Shown piece after piece: positions 10,581 to 23,086 of a stretch of DNA of 64,000 nt. The translations under genes were made by a program, and so were the position numbers. The notes beneath the pieces were generated by a model. That model was not told the origin of the DNA, made no database searches, and worked only from the letters and a program-made list of their open reading frames with translations. The DNA is from Adiantum capillus-veneris (taxonomy: Eukaryota > Streptophyta > Polypodiopsida > Polypodiales > Pteridaceae). The stretch spans positions 83,380,884 to 83,444,883 of the forward strand of contig CM043944.1 in NCBI GenBank assembly GCA_014529385.2. The letters run 5' to 3'. The first letter of the stretch is position 1. Each line of letters starts with the position of its first letter.

Positions 10581-12263
10581 TGTCACGAGGACGTGGCAAC
10601 TGCTAACCTTAGTTGTTGGTTTCTTTCCAATGATTTTTGTTTAATTTTTGAGACCCTCTTTTTGAAGTTGCAAATGGTCGGACATTGTATTGCCAATGTG
10701 AACGGTAGTTTCATCCGTAGACGGGAAGTTGGTCAGCACTGGAACTCGTATAGGAAGAGGATGTCTTGGCTCAGTGCAATATCATGTAGGTCCCCCCCGT
10801 CGCACTTAGCAAGTTGGTGGATACTAGGAAGTGAACTCAATAAAGGCATAAAGTCAAGGTGGGATCACCAACAGAAAGTATCCGATAGTTGGGCCACATT
10901 GCACTTTTGGATGCGGTCCCAATGAGGATACATGGTCAGAAGACCAGTGGGAGCCCAACGGAAGCATCTCCTAAAAATTAGGGAACTGCTATTTTGGGCC
11001 GTGAAATGTGTTCGTGTCATTACCTTCGATATGACCAGGAGAACATTTTATTACTCTGCTACAAAGTCAACTGATGCACCAGTTGAGAGATTTTAAGCAG
11101 GAAGCCCAATGCGGGGAAATTGCATGTATGAGTGCCAAGTGACACTTTTTGGTCAATTTACCAAGTCTGGGAGAGAACTCGTAACTAACTTTTTGGAGCA
11201 GTTTTGGAGGCTGATAACTGTGATTTTCAATCATTTCTCTCCATTTTTGAGCTTCCCATGACTTGATCTAGGACCAAGGAGCTCATTTTCAGCATTGGAA
11301 GGCATAGATGCGTGTTTATAAGGCTATTTTGCTGCGTTTTCAGCGATACGCAGGTTTTGGCAGCCATGAAAATCTTCCCCTTTTGCATTACAGGTCAAGG
11401 GCAGAAGAGGGGGCGCTCGATTTATGCTGGGGGAATGCTTCATTGAGAACCTGTCACAGGTTATGAGCTTTGGAGTGCTTTCTTTCCCTCCCATGTACAG
11501 TGTGGTGCTAGGAGTGATGCTTTGCACACTACACACTGCTCTCTCTCCCCCCTACGTGCAGTTATGTGATGCCCCACAAGAGGGCTCTTCATTTGACTGA
11601 TGTATAGCTGTGTGGGTTCATGCTTTTGTGCTGAGGCAAGAGCCTCCTTGAGCAGGAACAGGGGTAGCTAGCTGCTACTCCAAAGCAGGCACCGGTGAGG
11701 GTCATAACCTCACTGTACAGGTGCAAATTCAGCGCTGTGTATGCGTAGAAAATTGACTGTTTTTCAGCCATACGGACGCCAGAACCATTGGGAATAGTGT
11801 CCCACTGGCAAAGGACAGTTAGGGGGCTGTTTGGGGGTGAAAACAGGGCCAAAACTAGTAAATACAGCATGCTGAATTTACTGTTTTTTTGGCAGGAATC
11901 AGAGGGTTTATGTCAGTGGAAGTGAGTTCCAAGAGGAGAATTGGTTTCGCGCAAGTTTTGAGGATTCTATGCTGCCGAAATTTGGCCAAATCAGGTAGTA
12001 TCTAGCGGGATACATGTAAAGGATTCCCAGGACTCTACTTTGCAATTTACCCTCCTAAAGAATAAAGAAATACCGAAAGGGGAGCCAATTTTGGGGCCTA
12101 CAGGTTGTCGGCGTCTGCTCGGGGCATTCTAGCTTCCGAGCCGTGTGTGTATTCAAGTGTTAATTCCCGTTGCAGGTTACCTTTGCAAAGTGCTCTGTGT
12201 GTGTGTCTAAAGTAAAGAATTTCGGGTGAAAGCCAACGCCTACCGCCCCACGGCCCGGTTTCA
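10581..12263 (+). repeat. element C 3' LTR
   Basis: This 1683-bp copy of the LTR at 3461-5150 is preceded by a purine tract and followed by the ATTCC duplication. It has AATAAA at 12061-12066. The 153-codon frame that begins at 10464 runs from the internal region into this LTR and is not conserved in the other copy. Confidence 0.88.
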
Positions 12264-12499
12264 ATTCCTCTTCTTCGGTTATCGTTGTTCGAATTTTGTC
12301 TGGTCCTTGGTTTCAGGAGTTGATCAAAGGGATATGTAAGAGTACCCGCGTGCGTTGCAATATGGACAAATGACTTCTTGGTTCCAGATGCATGGTTTTA
12401 GCATGGACAAACTGCCTCCCTTCCATCACTCTTTGGAGGCCCCCTCTCCCATTGTGACACGGACAGAGATTACTACACTTATCCGCCACGACTTGATTT

Positions 12500-13466
12500 A
12501 GATGGACACGAGGAGGACTTGGATAGAGACTACTCAGGAGTTGGGCACGAAGATGGCTTTTTACAGAGAACATTTTCTCCAACTCATGGCAGAATGGCTT
12601 TATAGTCAGGCCCAGCTATATGAATACACATTTATCATATGGGGTGCGGCGTGCTATTGGCCAGATACACACATCCTCACACCAGCTTGAGATTGAGACT
12701 GACAGATATAGAGGAGTTCCGGTTGAGGCTAGGGTATGTCTTGTATGCCACAAGGAGCCAGAGGCAGAGCTGCATCACATATGTCATTTCTCCGCATTCT
12801 ATGAGATTCGCGGGCGATTCCATTGCTTATTCAGGGAGGGTTTTGGACCACTTTCTAGAGTTATGGGATACTAGGATCAAAGATGCTTGGGTTTGTTCTT
12901 GCTTGAGTTGAGGAGACATAGAGATTGCTTGTTGAGACGACGAGACAGACAAACTCAACGGCAGGTTACGAACTATTTGAGGCCAGCCATTACCACTAGA
13001 CAACTAGAGAGACTGGTTCTGCATCAGAGTTCGGATCCCACCTCCACTAGAGGCACATTGATTGACCGTGCGATGGACCTAGGGAGATCTAGACGTCCAT
13101 GATTACAAAGGAGGGAAGCCCAGCATAGACGGAGATTACAGAGGAGGAATCATATTATTTTGGTGCTCTACGCACTATACCCAGTTAGGTTTTTGACCAT
13201 GGAGATCCGACAGTTGGATTTACTATGAGCTGGAGGATTATCCCCTTCTTAGCAGCTTAAGTTTCTTACATCCCTCATTATTTTGTACCTTTGTATTGAC
13301 TAGAGAGTCTCTAGTCTTTCCCCTACTTTCACTCTCACTACAACATTTTGTTTAGGTTGTTAGTCTTTCTTTCAGCACACAGACATTGTATTAGATTCAC
13401 CAGCTTGTAACTTGTTGGTCTCACAGGTCATTTTGGCCTTTTGTAGATGTTAAATATCATTTCATT

Positions 13467-13516
<50 letters not shown>
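12500..13516 (+). pseudogene. LINE (non-LTR retrotransposon) 3' end, copy 1
   Basis: A frame at 12620-12874 reads RRAIGQIHTSSHQLEIET, then CLVCHKEPEAELHHICH, then YEIRGRF. This is the C-terminal pattern after the reverse transcriptase of many LINEs: an R/I-rich segment, then a Cys/His finger CxxC...H..CH. The coding part is broken: upstream codons (12502-12640) are in another frame and a stop interrupts at 12872. After the coding part comes a 3' UTR ending GGTCTCACAGGTCATTTTGG at about 13418-13437, a CATTT repeat and a (CT)n tail. Copies 2 and 3 on the minus strand share this 3' end. The 5' part, including the reverse transcriptase, is missing. Confidence 0.75.
13466..13516. repeat. (CT)n microsatellite forming the tail of LINE copy 1
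   Basis: About 48 bp of CT repeats directly follow the TCATTTCATTTCAT end of the LINE. Minus-strand copies 2 and 3 have a GA tract at the equivalent position. Confidence 0.9.
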
Positions 13517-13518
<2 letters not shown>

Positions 13519-14350
13519 GTTTCAGTTATGTTGAAGTGCTAAAGTCTGTTTCAATTCTGTTCTTTTCAATTGGCACGTGGTGCCGGTTGGCTAGAGAGAT
13601 TGACAAGCCAAGCTTGAGATTGCTTCAATCAACTCTGACCAGATTAATACAAAGTGATAGCCCTAGGGGCCCTTATATCTCTCAAATAAATAATCTCAAA
13701 TACATAAATAGGCATCGGACTCATTCACATGAGACGCGTAACTTTAATATATGCAGGGGTCTTGGCTAGTCTAATGGATCTATCTAGACATGTAAGTCCT
13801 GCAAATAGGCTCACATAGGTGGGGCTAGTAGATCCCCTAGACTTACCTAGAATTGGCCTTGGGTCGTAGTAGCGCATCCTTTGGCACATCGAGCCGGTGT
13901 ACATGCTACACTTGGGCTTAGGAAGGCTTCTACAGTTATGGAAGCAACGTATTCGTATAGATTCTTGTCATGATCTCATCATTGTGATTTTGGATTTTGT
14001 GCGAGTGTGAGGCTTTGATAGCTGCGTGTGCATAGCACAAGCTATTGGAGAGTGGAGTCCATTGTAGATTTTTTGCCAAGGTAAGGGAAGTTGTAGTGGT
14101 AGAGGTGTATGTAGTCATAGCCATAGCTGGATGTATGGCTTGGAGAAGCTGGTTATGCATTGAGAGAGAGGGGGACGAGGAAGGTGAAGGTGATTGAGAT
14201 AGAGAAAGTGTTAAAATGATATTTCTGTTTTAGTTTCCAAAAGTGCACATTTTTAATGCATTGTCTTGCTTGTTTCCTCTCTTTTCTTGATCCTTAAAAA
14301 AAATAAAAATGTAACTTGTTTAAACAAGTTGGTTACATGTTTTTTATCAG
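13517..14350. other. sequence upstream of recognised GLB1 exons; first exon not identified
   Basis: The first exon of GLB1, with the plastid transit peptide, should lie here or further left, but no convincing one is visible. A frame starting at ATG 14135 and ending at 14177 before GT has the right phase to join 14351, but it would give only about 15 residues and no transit peptide. On the opposite strand, 14160-13936 encodes a Ser/Thr-rich, acid-poor start (see findings). Confidence 0.35.
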
Positions 14351-17300
14351 GACTTTCATCTCATGCAGAATTTTGTAAAGTGGAAGCTATACTACGGTGC
14401 TAACTCAAAGCTTTTGCAATGATTTAAGAGCATTAAGAATCTGTAATTTGTTCCTCAAGAAGCGTCTAACTTATGTATCATTGATGTGGTCTCAACTTCT
14501 TGTGGTGACTACTCTTATGGAAGACCATGGAGACTCGCTCATGTTGCTACGGTACTAAAAGGCTTGCTTTTTTGCTGTAGGTTATGTTTTGATGATTGTA
14601 TTTACTTTGGATCATTCAGCAAACTTTGTTATGCTGAAATCTAGGGACTTCTCAAAGTGGGAATTCGAGGAGTAACTGTGTCTGATGTTAAGGGCTTTGG
14701 TGCCCAAGGTGGAGCTAGAGAGCGACAAGCAGGTAAGTGATTTGCATTGCCACAAGGAAGCTTGTTTATTCACATTCTTTGAGTTGAGAGTAGTTTTTTC
14801 AAATGAACGAGGTGGGTGCATTTATGAGGATCTACATCAAGGGTCATATTGATTAAAGTCCAACAAGGTGAGTGCAATTATAAGAATCTCAAAGCAAGGA
14901 TCACATGGCATTTGCTTATAGTGATGAAGAACTTTAACAAAAAGGAATGAGAGAGAGAAATGAAATGAAATGAAATGTTATATTAACGTCTTCAAAAGGC
15001 CAAAATGACCTATGAGACCAATCAGTTACAAAATAGTGAATCTAATACCATGTCTGGGTACAAAAGAACTAGAAGTGGAACAAAATACTACTACTACTAC
15101 TACAATCTAAAACTACGTGGGTGTAGCAGCTGATACAATAGGTACCCGGTAAACTGGATGTAACAGTGTGAGAAACAAAGATGGAAGAAATGGTGAGGAT
15201 CCATCCTCATCTGCACTCTGGATGTCGAGAGAGTATGGCTCGAATCTTCTGTTGTAGTCTCCGTCGATGCTGTGTAGCTCCTCTCCTCAGTCGCGGTCGT
15301 CTGTATCTCTGTAGCTCCAATGCTCGGTCGATGAGAGTGCCAGTAGTGGTCGAATGAGTGTGGGACGAGCTCTGCAGTGGTGGCTGCTCCTCTGGCTGTC
15401 CCATATCTAGTGAAAAGAAATCTGTAATGTGTCTCTGGGACTGCCTCTCTCTAGCTCTCCCCAGTAAAGTGTCTCTATACCTGTGTAACTCAAGTAGATA
15501 TAGTCCAAGACATCTCTGATCCTCATAACTCATGACCCTAGATAGAGGACCAAAACCCTCTCTGAATAAGCAGTGGAAACGCCCCCGTATCTCATAGAAC
15601 ACTGTGCAATGACATATGTAGTGCAACTCTGTCTCTGGCAATGACATATGTAGTGCAACTCTGTCTCTCATAGAAGAAGATAAAGAAGAAGAAGAAGAAG
15701 AGAAGAGAAGAGAAGAGAATTTTCGCTCGACATGCTCTAATCTCCTATGCTCTAGCAAGTGTGACTCCCTACTGTGCTATAACACCCTAAGTAGGATGGA
15801 GAAGCTCTATAAGCCCAGTCTATTTGATATGATCTTGCCCACTCCTTATCTGTAATAGATGCTCTCGGTGCTAGTACATCTCAAGTAGAAATTGACTCTA
15901 GTGTCGTTGGTTTGGGGTCTACAACATTGATTGAAGAGAGAATTGTGTCCTACCATGCATGGAGGGGTATTGGGCGTTTATATCACTGTAACATGCACAA
16001 CTGCAAACAACAGACTTGGTCTCTAGTCCACATAACTTGCACATCCTAGCCTTTCATGAATTCCCTGCTCCAGTCGCTACCCTCAAGCTGTGTGGTAGGA
16101 AGCTATCATGTGTCAGCATGAGAAAATGCTCTTTGTAGTAGTCCATCTTGGAGCCGTTGCTAACCAAATCCGTTTTGCGTCTGTGTCTGAGCTCATCTCA
16201 CTACCCTGTTCTTCTCGCTGCGTGAGAGAGATATGTGCTGTACTCAAATCATAGTGGGTAGGCGGTAATCTTTCCATGGTGTAACCATACTCTTGCACCC
16301 ATCTCATCATTGATGCCTATAGTGCCCTTTGGTCACCTGACTCTGCCAGCTATCTAGAGGCTTGATAATCGAGTCTTGGGAGTCTGGCTGGTCCCATCTC
16401 CCTGACCCCGATGAAGAAATGATACGGTTTGGAATAGAGCCTCCATTGCCATTGGTAGGTACTAGTACATCAAACTCAGCTCTCAATATGTCATGTGGTA
16501 CTGATGGACCATGGTTACTACGAATCTTACGTGAGAGCAACAAAACCTAGGGTCTCTTTAGTTTGCTCCATGTTAGTGTGGATAAACGTGAGGTCGAAAC
16601 TGGAGCTGTGTACATCAATGCGGGTGTTACTGGTGTGTCTAAAAGCCAGCACTTCATGCGTGGCTCTTGAAAATATGCCTCATGACATTGCTTCTCAAGC
16701 ATGACTAGTGAAGCATATGCTTGTGTCAAACGGTTGTGAGAGGCCTGTAACATGGAGAACCTCCTTGCTTTGCTAGTGAAAGTGAATCTAGGCTTATCCT
16801 GGATCATCTAGGTATATTTTTGTAGTCGTATAGCAGACATGCATACTTTTTGTTGTGAAGTTTTCGTCCAAGTTACAACCAATTGATATTTTGTTAATTC
16901 TTTCCATCTTTTGTGGTGTGCATGCCCTATCAACTACCCTTTTTTTATACTAATTATTCCTATTTAATGCTTCTTTTAGTGCTAAGCATCAGTATGGCTA
17001 AGTCTTCTCTGCATCTTTAGAATTATGACAAAAACTTAGTACACAGATCTTTGTATTGGTGTATGCTCGTGTGAGTATGTGGGGTGTGGGAACATATATT
17101 AGTACATAGTTCTATACCCACTATTGGGCATTGACGACGTTAGTGGGGATGTTGTAGTCATAGTTACAAGAAGTGGCCATTTTCAGGCTTTTGTTCCCCA
17201 TTTCATTCCAACTTCTAGTTTTGAATCCTATTCTGTGTTTTAGACGTGATTATCTATTACAGGGAATGGCAATTCGTGCCCGCTCCTATTCTGCATTCCA

Positions 17301-20300
17301 ATTTTCCGTTCCCAATAAGTATGGTCATAGTATTGACTAAATACTATGCATGATGGAGCACATGGCTATATTGCCTTGTGATGACGCTCATGAGTCTATC
17401 TTGCACTTTCTTGTAAAGGTGAATCTAGTCTTATGTTGGATTCATCTAGGTATATTTTTTTAGTTGTATATTGGACATGCAGACTTCTTGTGGTGCAGTT
17501 TTTGTCCCAGTTACGACCAATTAATATTTTGTCAATTCTTTCTATCTTTTGTGGTGCGTATGCCCTATCAGCTACCCTTTTTTTGTGCTAGTTTTTTCTA
17601 ATTGATGCTTCTTGTAGTTCTAGGCTTCATTATGGCTGAGGTTGCCCCGCATGTCTAGAGTTATGACAAAACTCTGTACATAGATCTTTCTTTTGATGTA
17701 TGCTGGTGTATGTGTGTCACATGCACATCTAACCCTACATGTACGTGGACAAGCTACTTCATGGCAAGGGTTCACTTCACTTCAGTCAGCCTAGCTTAGG
17801 AAGTGAACTGGCACTTTTGTGAGTCTGTTCGCAGACCGTGCATGTCCAGACACTTAGAGTAGATACATATCCTCTGGTTGCACCCAGCATGATCATCAGA
17901 TTACAGTCAGAACCCATCAGGAGCGTTTTTACAGTGCATAGACCTATTTTTCCTATTTTTGACATTTTTCACTTATTATTTTTAAGTGACTTTTGTTGGG
18001 AACTAGGTAGGGCAAATTCAGTAAGTGACTATATAAGAAAAACCTAGCGCTAGCAATTCAGGCAGAAGAGGCAGCAGGAACAGTTTGTTCATCAGGCAAC
18101 TTCTCAGCAAGACTCCCCCCGCGACAACTCTAGCGTTTTCACTCACCAGAAGGCCTAGCGTTTTTGCATTAGATCAGCCAGCGTTTTGGCACTTGCAGAT
18201 TCTCAGCGACAGTACAACCTCAGATCAGCCCTAGCGTTAGCAGATTCCCCCGTAGATAGCAGATCAGCCCTAGCGCTAGCAGACTCCACAGCGACAGCAG
18301 AATTTCAGCCCTAGCGTTTTTGGAGCAGCAGGACATTCAGCGTTTTGCAATTCCATCGCGACAGATTCAGCCCTAGACTCAGCGTTTTTAGTTTTCAGCA
18401 GTCAGACATCCCAGAAGAAGTCCCGAACCTGGCAGATCTCACCTTCCCGCAGCAGTTCCTCGCCGCACGGTGGGATCCATCGAAGTTTACAATTTCAGCC
18501 CGGAAAACGCAAATTTCAGCATCTGCGTTTTCAGCACGTCATCGTCACATCGTCGCCATAGACATTGTCACCGACATAGAGTTAGAATTCAGCAGATAGA
18601 AGATTTGCAGATTTCAGCCATTAGCATTTTCAGATTTCAGCCCGTCTCGTCGTCGTCTTCATCGTCGTCGACATTGTCGGCAAGTCCAAGCATTGTAGAG
18701 ATTTGTGCAATCATAAGTAGGCCGCTCTCGCCATAGAGAGTGGGGCCTTTAGAGGAGGGTTTTACAACGTCTCTTGTGTCGTATTCTCTTCTCTCTCTAT
18801 CTCTCATTCTCATGCACCTCCATTCACAGTGTCCATTCACTTTGTTTGTGTCCATTGCACTCTCTCACTAAAGGAACGGAACGCTCTCCCTTCCCTAAGT
18901 AAAAGGAACCCTTGAGCACAGTTCGAAGCACTCATCTTGAGCAAAGTTCAACATTCACTTCTGCTGCACCTAACTTTGGTATCAGAGCTTTGGCAGTGTT
19001 CTGTATCACTCAAGGAAAGAACCACAAGAATTACAAGAATTTTTTTTGCTTGTTGAGGTCGCACGAACCCAAGTTCACTTGGGTGTGTCGATTTCTAATC
19101 GTGTTTTTGAAGAGTGACAGGAAACCCAAGAAAGAAGGGCTTGTCTAGCGTTCCCTTGTGCCTCTTTTCACTCATTGAGAGCGGACCGTGCACTTAGCGG
19201 CCTGCCAATCGACGTGAGGTGGGAAAAAGCAACCTTGGTGTGAGCGCAAGGCCGCCAAGGGGTGCGCCCGCGGAAAAGAGCAGAACTCGGGTGAAGAGAA
19301 GATCCTTCTCTAACGCAGATCGCAAGCAAAAGAAGAACCTCAAGAACTTCAAGAACCTCAAGACCCTCAAGAACCTCAAGAACTCAAGACCCCCAAGAAC
19401 CCAAGAACTCAAGTTTCTCGTGAACTTAAGAACCCAAGAACCCCAAGAACCCACGTTCCTCGTGAACTTAAGAACCCAAGACCACAAGAACCCACAAGAA
19501 CCCACAAGAACCCAAGACTTCGGTGGATGGTCATCACTCGAAGCGGAATGGATACTTCGCTTGGAGGTGATGAGCATGAGAGAGGCAAAGAAGAATTTTC
19601 CCCACCAGGAGGTTTTTCTGACCCTCCCCCTTCCCCATCTACGCCAAGGATTGCACCAGATCCTATGGAGGCTTGGTGCAAGACGATGATGGACATGATG
19701 ACAACGTGGCACGAAGTAAGAATGGCATCCATGGAGTGTAAGCGCGAGCAATTACGCTTGGAGGCCAAAGAATTTGATCGCAAGTACGCAGAAAGAAAAA
19801 CAAAATTGGATCGCAAGCACGTTGTTCATTCTTTCTCTCTCATTTCTAATGTGCAGGCGAAGATTGAAGAGATTTGGGAAAAGGAGACTCTCTCAGTCTC
19901 TTCTTCTCCCAAGCATGACACACAGGATTTGCATGTGATTTGAATGACAAGCACGATGATCAAGATGTGATTTTTCATAAGCATGATGATTTGCATGACG
20001 ATCAAGATGTGATTTCTCACGAGCATGATGCTTTACATAAAGAGGATGTGATTGTTCACAAGGATGATGTGTTAGTTGATACTTTCTCTAGTGAAGCTAA
20101 CCTCATTGCAGATACGATCAATCACGAAGAACCGATCTTGGCTCTCGAGTCGAGGTCCAAAGAACCCACACAGGAAGATTCAACCAATTTGGAAGAACTG
20201 ATCTTGGCTCTTGAGCCTAGGTCCAAAGAACCCCCACAGGAAGTACTATGTGTTCGAATGATTCGTAAGCACGCATTGTACGAGTGTTTCATTCGTGATC

Positions 20301-23031
20301 GTTTCCTGTATTTTAGTCAGCGTCTTTATGTGATCCCTTTTCCTAGGCATGACATATTGTACGTTGAGCACGTTTCACTCATGAATGAGCACGAATGTAT
20401 GCGGATTATTCATGACAAGCTCAAAAGTATGCATTCAAGGAAGCCACATTCCATGTCTCTTTCTTGGCACGACATAGTTGTAGAAAGAGCACATGAAAGT
20501 ATGAGCACCAAGCATGGGCATTTCCGTTGTGAATTGCCACAGTTGATTGCTTTAGACTAGAAGAGAAACATTCGATCTCATTGTTTGCGTGTGTTTGATG
20601 AGTGGTTTGGCACTCCGTCACTTTGTTCATCTGCATTGCATGCATAGTTTGTTAGGAAGACTTTTTCCAGTCACTCTACATGGTATGGGTATGTTCATGT
20701 TTTTGTGTTGGAAGTGGTTTCAAGAATTTTCATCCTTGGAGATTCTTGAAGAAGGTAGACGTATGACTATGGACGAAGTTGAAGCATTGAAGGAGCCACA
20801 GATGACTTTGTGTCGCTTTCGGCGTGGCCCAAAGAAGCAAGCGTTGCGGACCTTTATGAAGTTCAAGTATCGCACGACCCACACATCAGAGTGGGCCGAC
20901 GAAGAGTCCTTCCCAGGATTCATCCAGACGTTGTTGGCGATCTCCCTCGACGCCATACAGTTCGGTACCAGTACCTCACTTTGAAAAGGAGCGGATGCCA
21001 TGTGCACATCTAACCCTTGTGTACGTGGACGAGCTACTTTATGGCAAGGGTTCACTTCACTTCAGTCAGCCTAGCTTAGGAAGTGATCTGGCACTTTTGT
21101 GAGTCTGTTCGCAGACCGTGCATGTCCAGACACTTAGAGTAGATGCATATCCTCTGGTTGCACACAGCATGATCATCAGATTACAGTCAGAACCCATCAA
21201 GAGCATTTTTACAGTGCATAGACCTATTTTTCCTATTTTTGACATTTTTCACTTATTATTTTTAAGTGACTTTTGTTGGGAACTAGGTAGGGCAAATTCA
21301 GTAAGTGACTATATAAGAAAAACCTAGCGCTAGCAATTCAGGCAGAAGAGGCAGCAGGAACAGTTTGTTCATCAGGCAACTTCTCAGCAAGACTCCCCCC
21401 CGCGACAACTCTAGCGTTTTCACTTACCAGAAGGCCTAGCGTTTTTGCATCAGATCAGCCAGCGTTTTTGCACTTGCAGATTCACAACGACAGTACAACC
21501 TCAGATCAGCCCTAGCATTAGCAGATTCCCCCGCAGATAGCAGATCAGCCCTAGCGTTAGCGGACTCCACAGCGACAACAAAATTCAGCCCTAGCGTTTT
21601 TGGAGCAGCAGGACATTCTGCGTTTTGCAATTCCATCGCGACAGATTCAGCCCTAGACTCAGCGTTTTTAGTTTTCAGCAGTCAGACATCGCAGAATAAG
21701 TCCCCAACCTCGCAGATCTCACCTTCTAGCAGCAGTTCCTCGCCGCACTGTGGAATCCATCGAAGTTTACAATTTTAGCCCGGAAAACGCAGATTTCAGC
21801 ATTTGTGTTTTCAGCATTTGCGTTTTCAGCACGTCGTCGTCGCATCGTCGCCATCGACATTGCCACCGACATAGAGTCAAAATTCAGCAGATACAAAATT
21901 TGCAGATTTCAGCCATTAGCATTTTCAGATTTCAGCCCGTCTCGTCGTCGTCTTCATCGTCATCGACATCGTCGGCAAGTCCAAGCATTGTAGAGATTTG
22001 TGCAATCATAAGTAGACCGCTCTCGCCATAGAGAGTGGGGCCTTCGGAGGAGGGTTTTACGTCGTCTCTGGTGTCATATTCTCTTCTCTCTCTATCTCTC
22101 AGTCTCATGCACCTCCATTCACAGTGTCCATTCACTTTGTTTGTGTCCATTGCACTCTCTCACTAAAGGAAAACGGAAGGCTCTCCCTTCCGTAAGTAAA
22201 AGGAACCCTTGAGCACAGTTCGGAGCACTCATCTTGAGCAAAGTTCAACATTCACTTCCGTTGCACCTAACAATGTGGGTGGGGGTGGGGGTGTGGGAGC
22301 ATATATTAGTACACCCACTATTGGGCATTGACAACGTTAGTGGGGATGTCGTCATATTTGGTCAATACTATGCATGATGGAGTAGATGGTTATATTGCCT
22401 TGTGGATGACTACTATGAGTTTATTTCTTGCACTTTCCGTTAAAGGTGAATCTAGGCTTATCTTGGATTCATCTAGGTATAGTTTTTTAGTCATATGGTG
22501 GGTATGCAAACTTTACATTGTGAAGTTTTCGTCCGAGTTACGACAAGCTGATATTCTGTTGATTCTTTCTATCTTTTGTGGTGCGCATGGCTATCAGATG
22601 CCTTTTTTTGTGCTAAATTTTCCTATTTAATGCTTCTTTTGGTGCTAGGCTTCGTTATGGCCAAGTGTGCCGTGCATGTCTAGAGTTCTGACATAAACTC
22701 GGTACATAGATCTTTTTATTTATGTATGCTCATGTGTGTGTTTGTGGGAGCATATATTAGTACCTAGTTCTATACTCACTATTGGGCATTGACGACATTG
22801 GTGGGAATGTAATAGTAATTACTAATTAGTCAAGACTATGCATGATGGAGCAGATGGTTATATTGCCTTGTGGATGACTACCATGAGTCTATATCTTGCA
22901 CTTCCTTCAATTGTGAATCTAGGCTTATTCTGGATTTATCTAGGTATATATATATAGATATACATATAAATCAAATACCTCTACTTGTCTGCCCAAAAGT
23001 GAAGACTGATCTTGTCCATACCTATGTTGAG

Positions 23032-23086
<55 letters not shown>

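Larger units (their letters stand above)
3461..12263 (+). mobile_element. element C: non-autonomous LTR retrotransposon, split by element A
   Basis: Two direct repeats of 1690 bp (3461-5150) and 1683 bp (10581-12263) start TGTCACGAGG and end GGTTTCA. They are flanked outside by the same five bases, ATTCC (3456-3460 and 12264-12268), which is a target-site duplication. The first LTR is followed at 5151 by TGGTTCCGTG, a plausible tRNA primer site that I cannot assign to a tRNA. A purine tract (10570-10580) precedes the second LTR. Without nested element A the internal region is only about 865 bp (5151-5683 plus 10247-10580). It carries short frames, for example MADKGKG at 5246-5347 and a 71-codon frame at 10252-10467, but no protease, reverse transcriptase or integrase. 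It must have been mobilised by another element's proteins. Confidence 0.88.
17715..22272 (+). mobile_element. element B: complete non-autonomous LTR retrotransposon in the GLB1 intron
   Basis: LTRs are 17715-18975 and 20996-22272 (TGTCAC/TGCCAT start, CACCTAAC end). The target-site duplication is ATGTG at 17710-17714 and 22273-22277. The primer site TGGTATCAGAGC lies at 18978-18989 and the purine tract AAAAGGAGCGGA just before 20996. The 2-kb internal region has only gag-like frames. It is the sister of element A but broken: the single frame of A corresponds here to segments in three frames. The element lies in sense orientation relative to GLB1. Confidence 0.92.
16781..22950. repeat. ~465-bp tandem repeat, about 3.3 copies, interrupted by element B
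   Basis: Units begin at GTGAATCTAG(G/T)CTTAT near 16785, 17419, 22447 and 22913. Unit 1 is ~634 bp because of a ~165-bp insertion at about 17173-17337. When element B plus one target duplication (4563 bp) is removed, unit 2 is ~465 bp. Unit 3 is ~466 bp. Each unit carries TATCTTTTGTGGTG, ACATATATTAGTAC-like and ACTATTGGGCATTGAC segments. The array ends where LINE copy 3 begins. Confidence 0.85.

Noticed and set aside
10464-10925. 153-codon plus frame
   Set aside because: It starts in the internal region of element C and runs into the 3' LTR; the LTR part is not conserved in the other LTR copy.
14135-14177. First exon of GLB1 starting at ATG 14135
   Set aside because: The phase fits, but the peptide is very short, contains no transit-peptide character and includes an acidic stretch; left unassigned.
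18637-18855. 72-codon frames recurring in element B LTRs (also 21932-22150)
   Set aside because: LTR-internal frames repeated because LTRs are duplicated; low complexity and antisense.
19194-19751. 185-codon minus-strand frame
   Set aside because: It is the antisense shadow of the gag-like gene of element B; the plus frames are conserved with element A.
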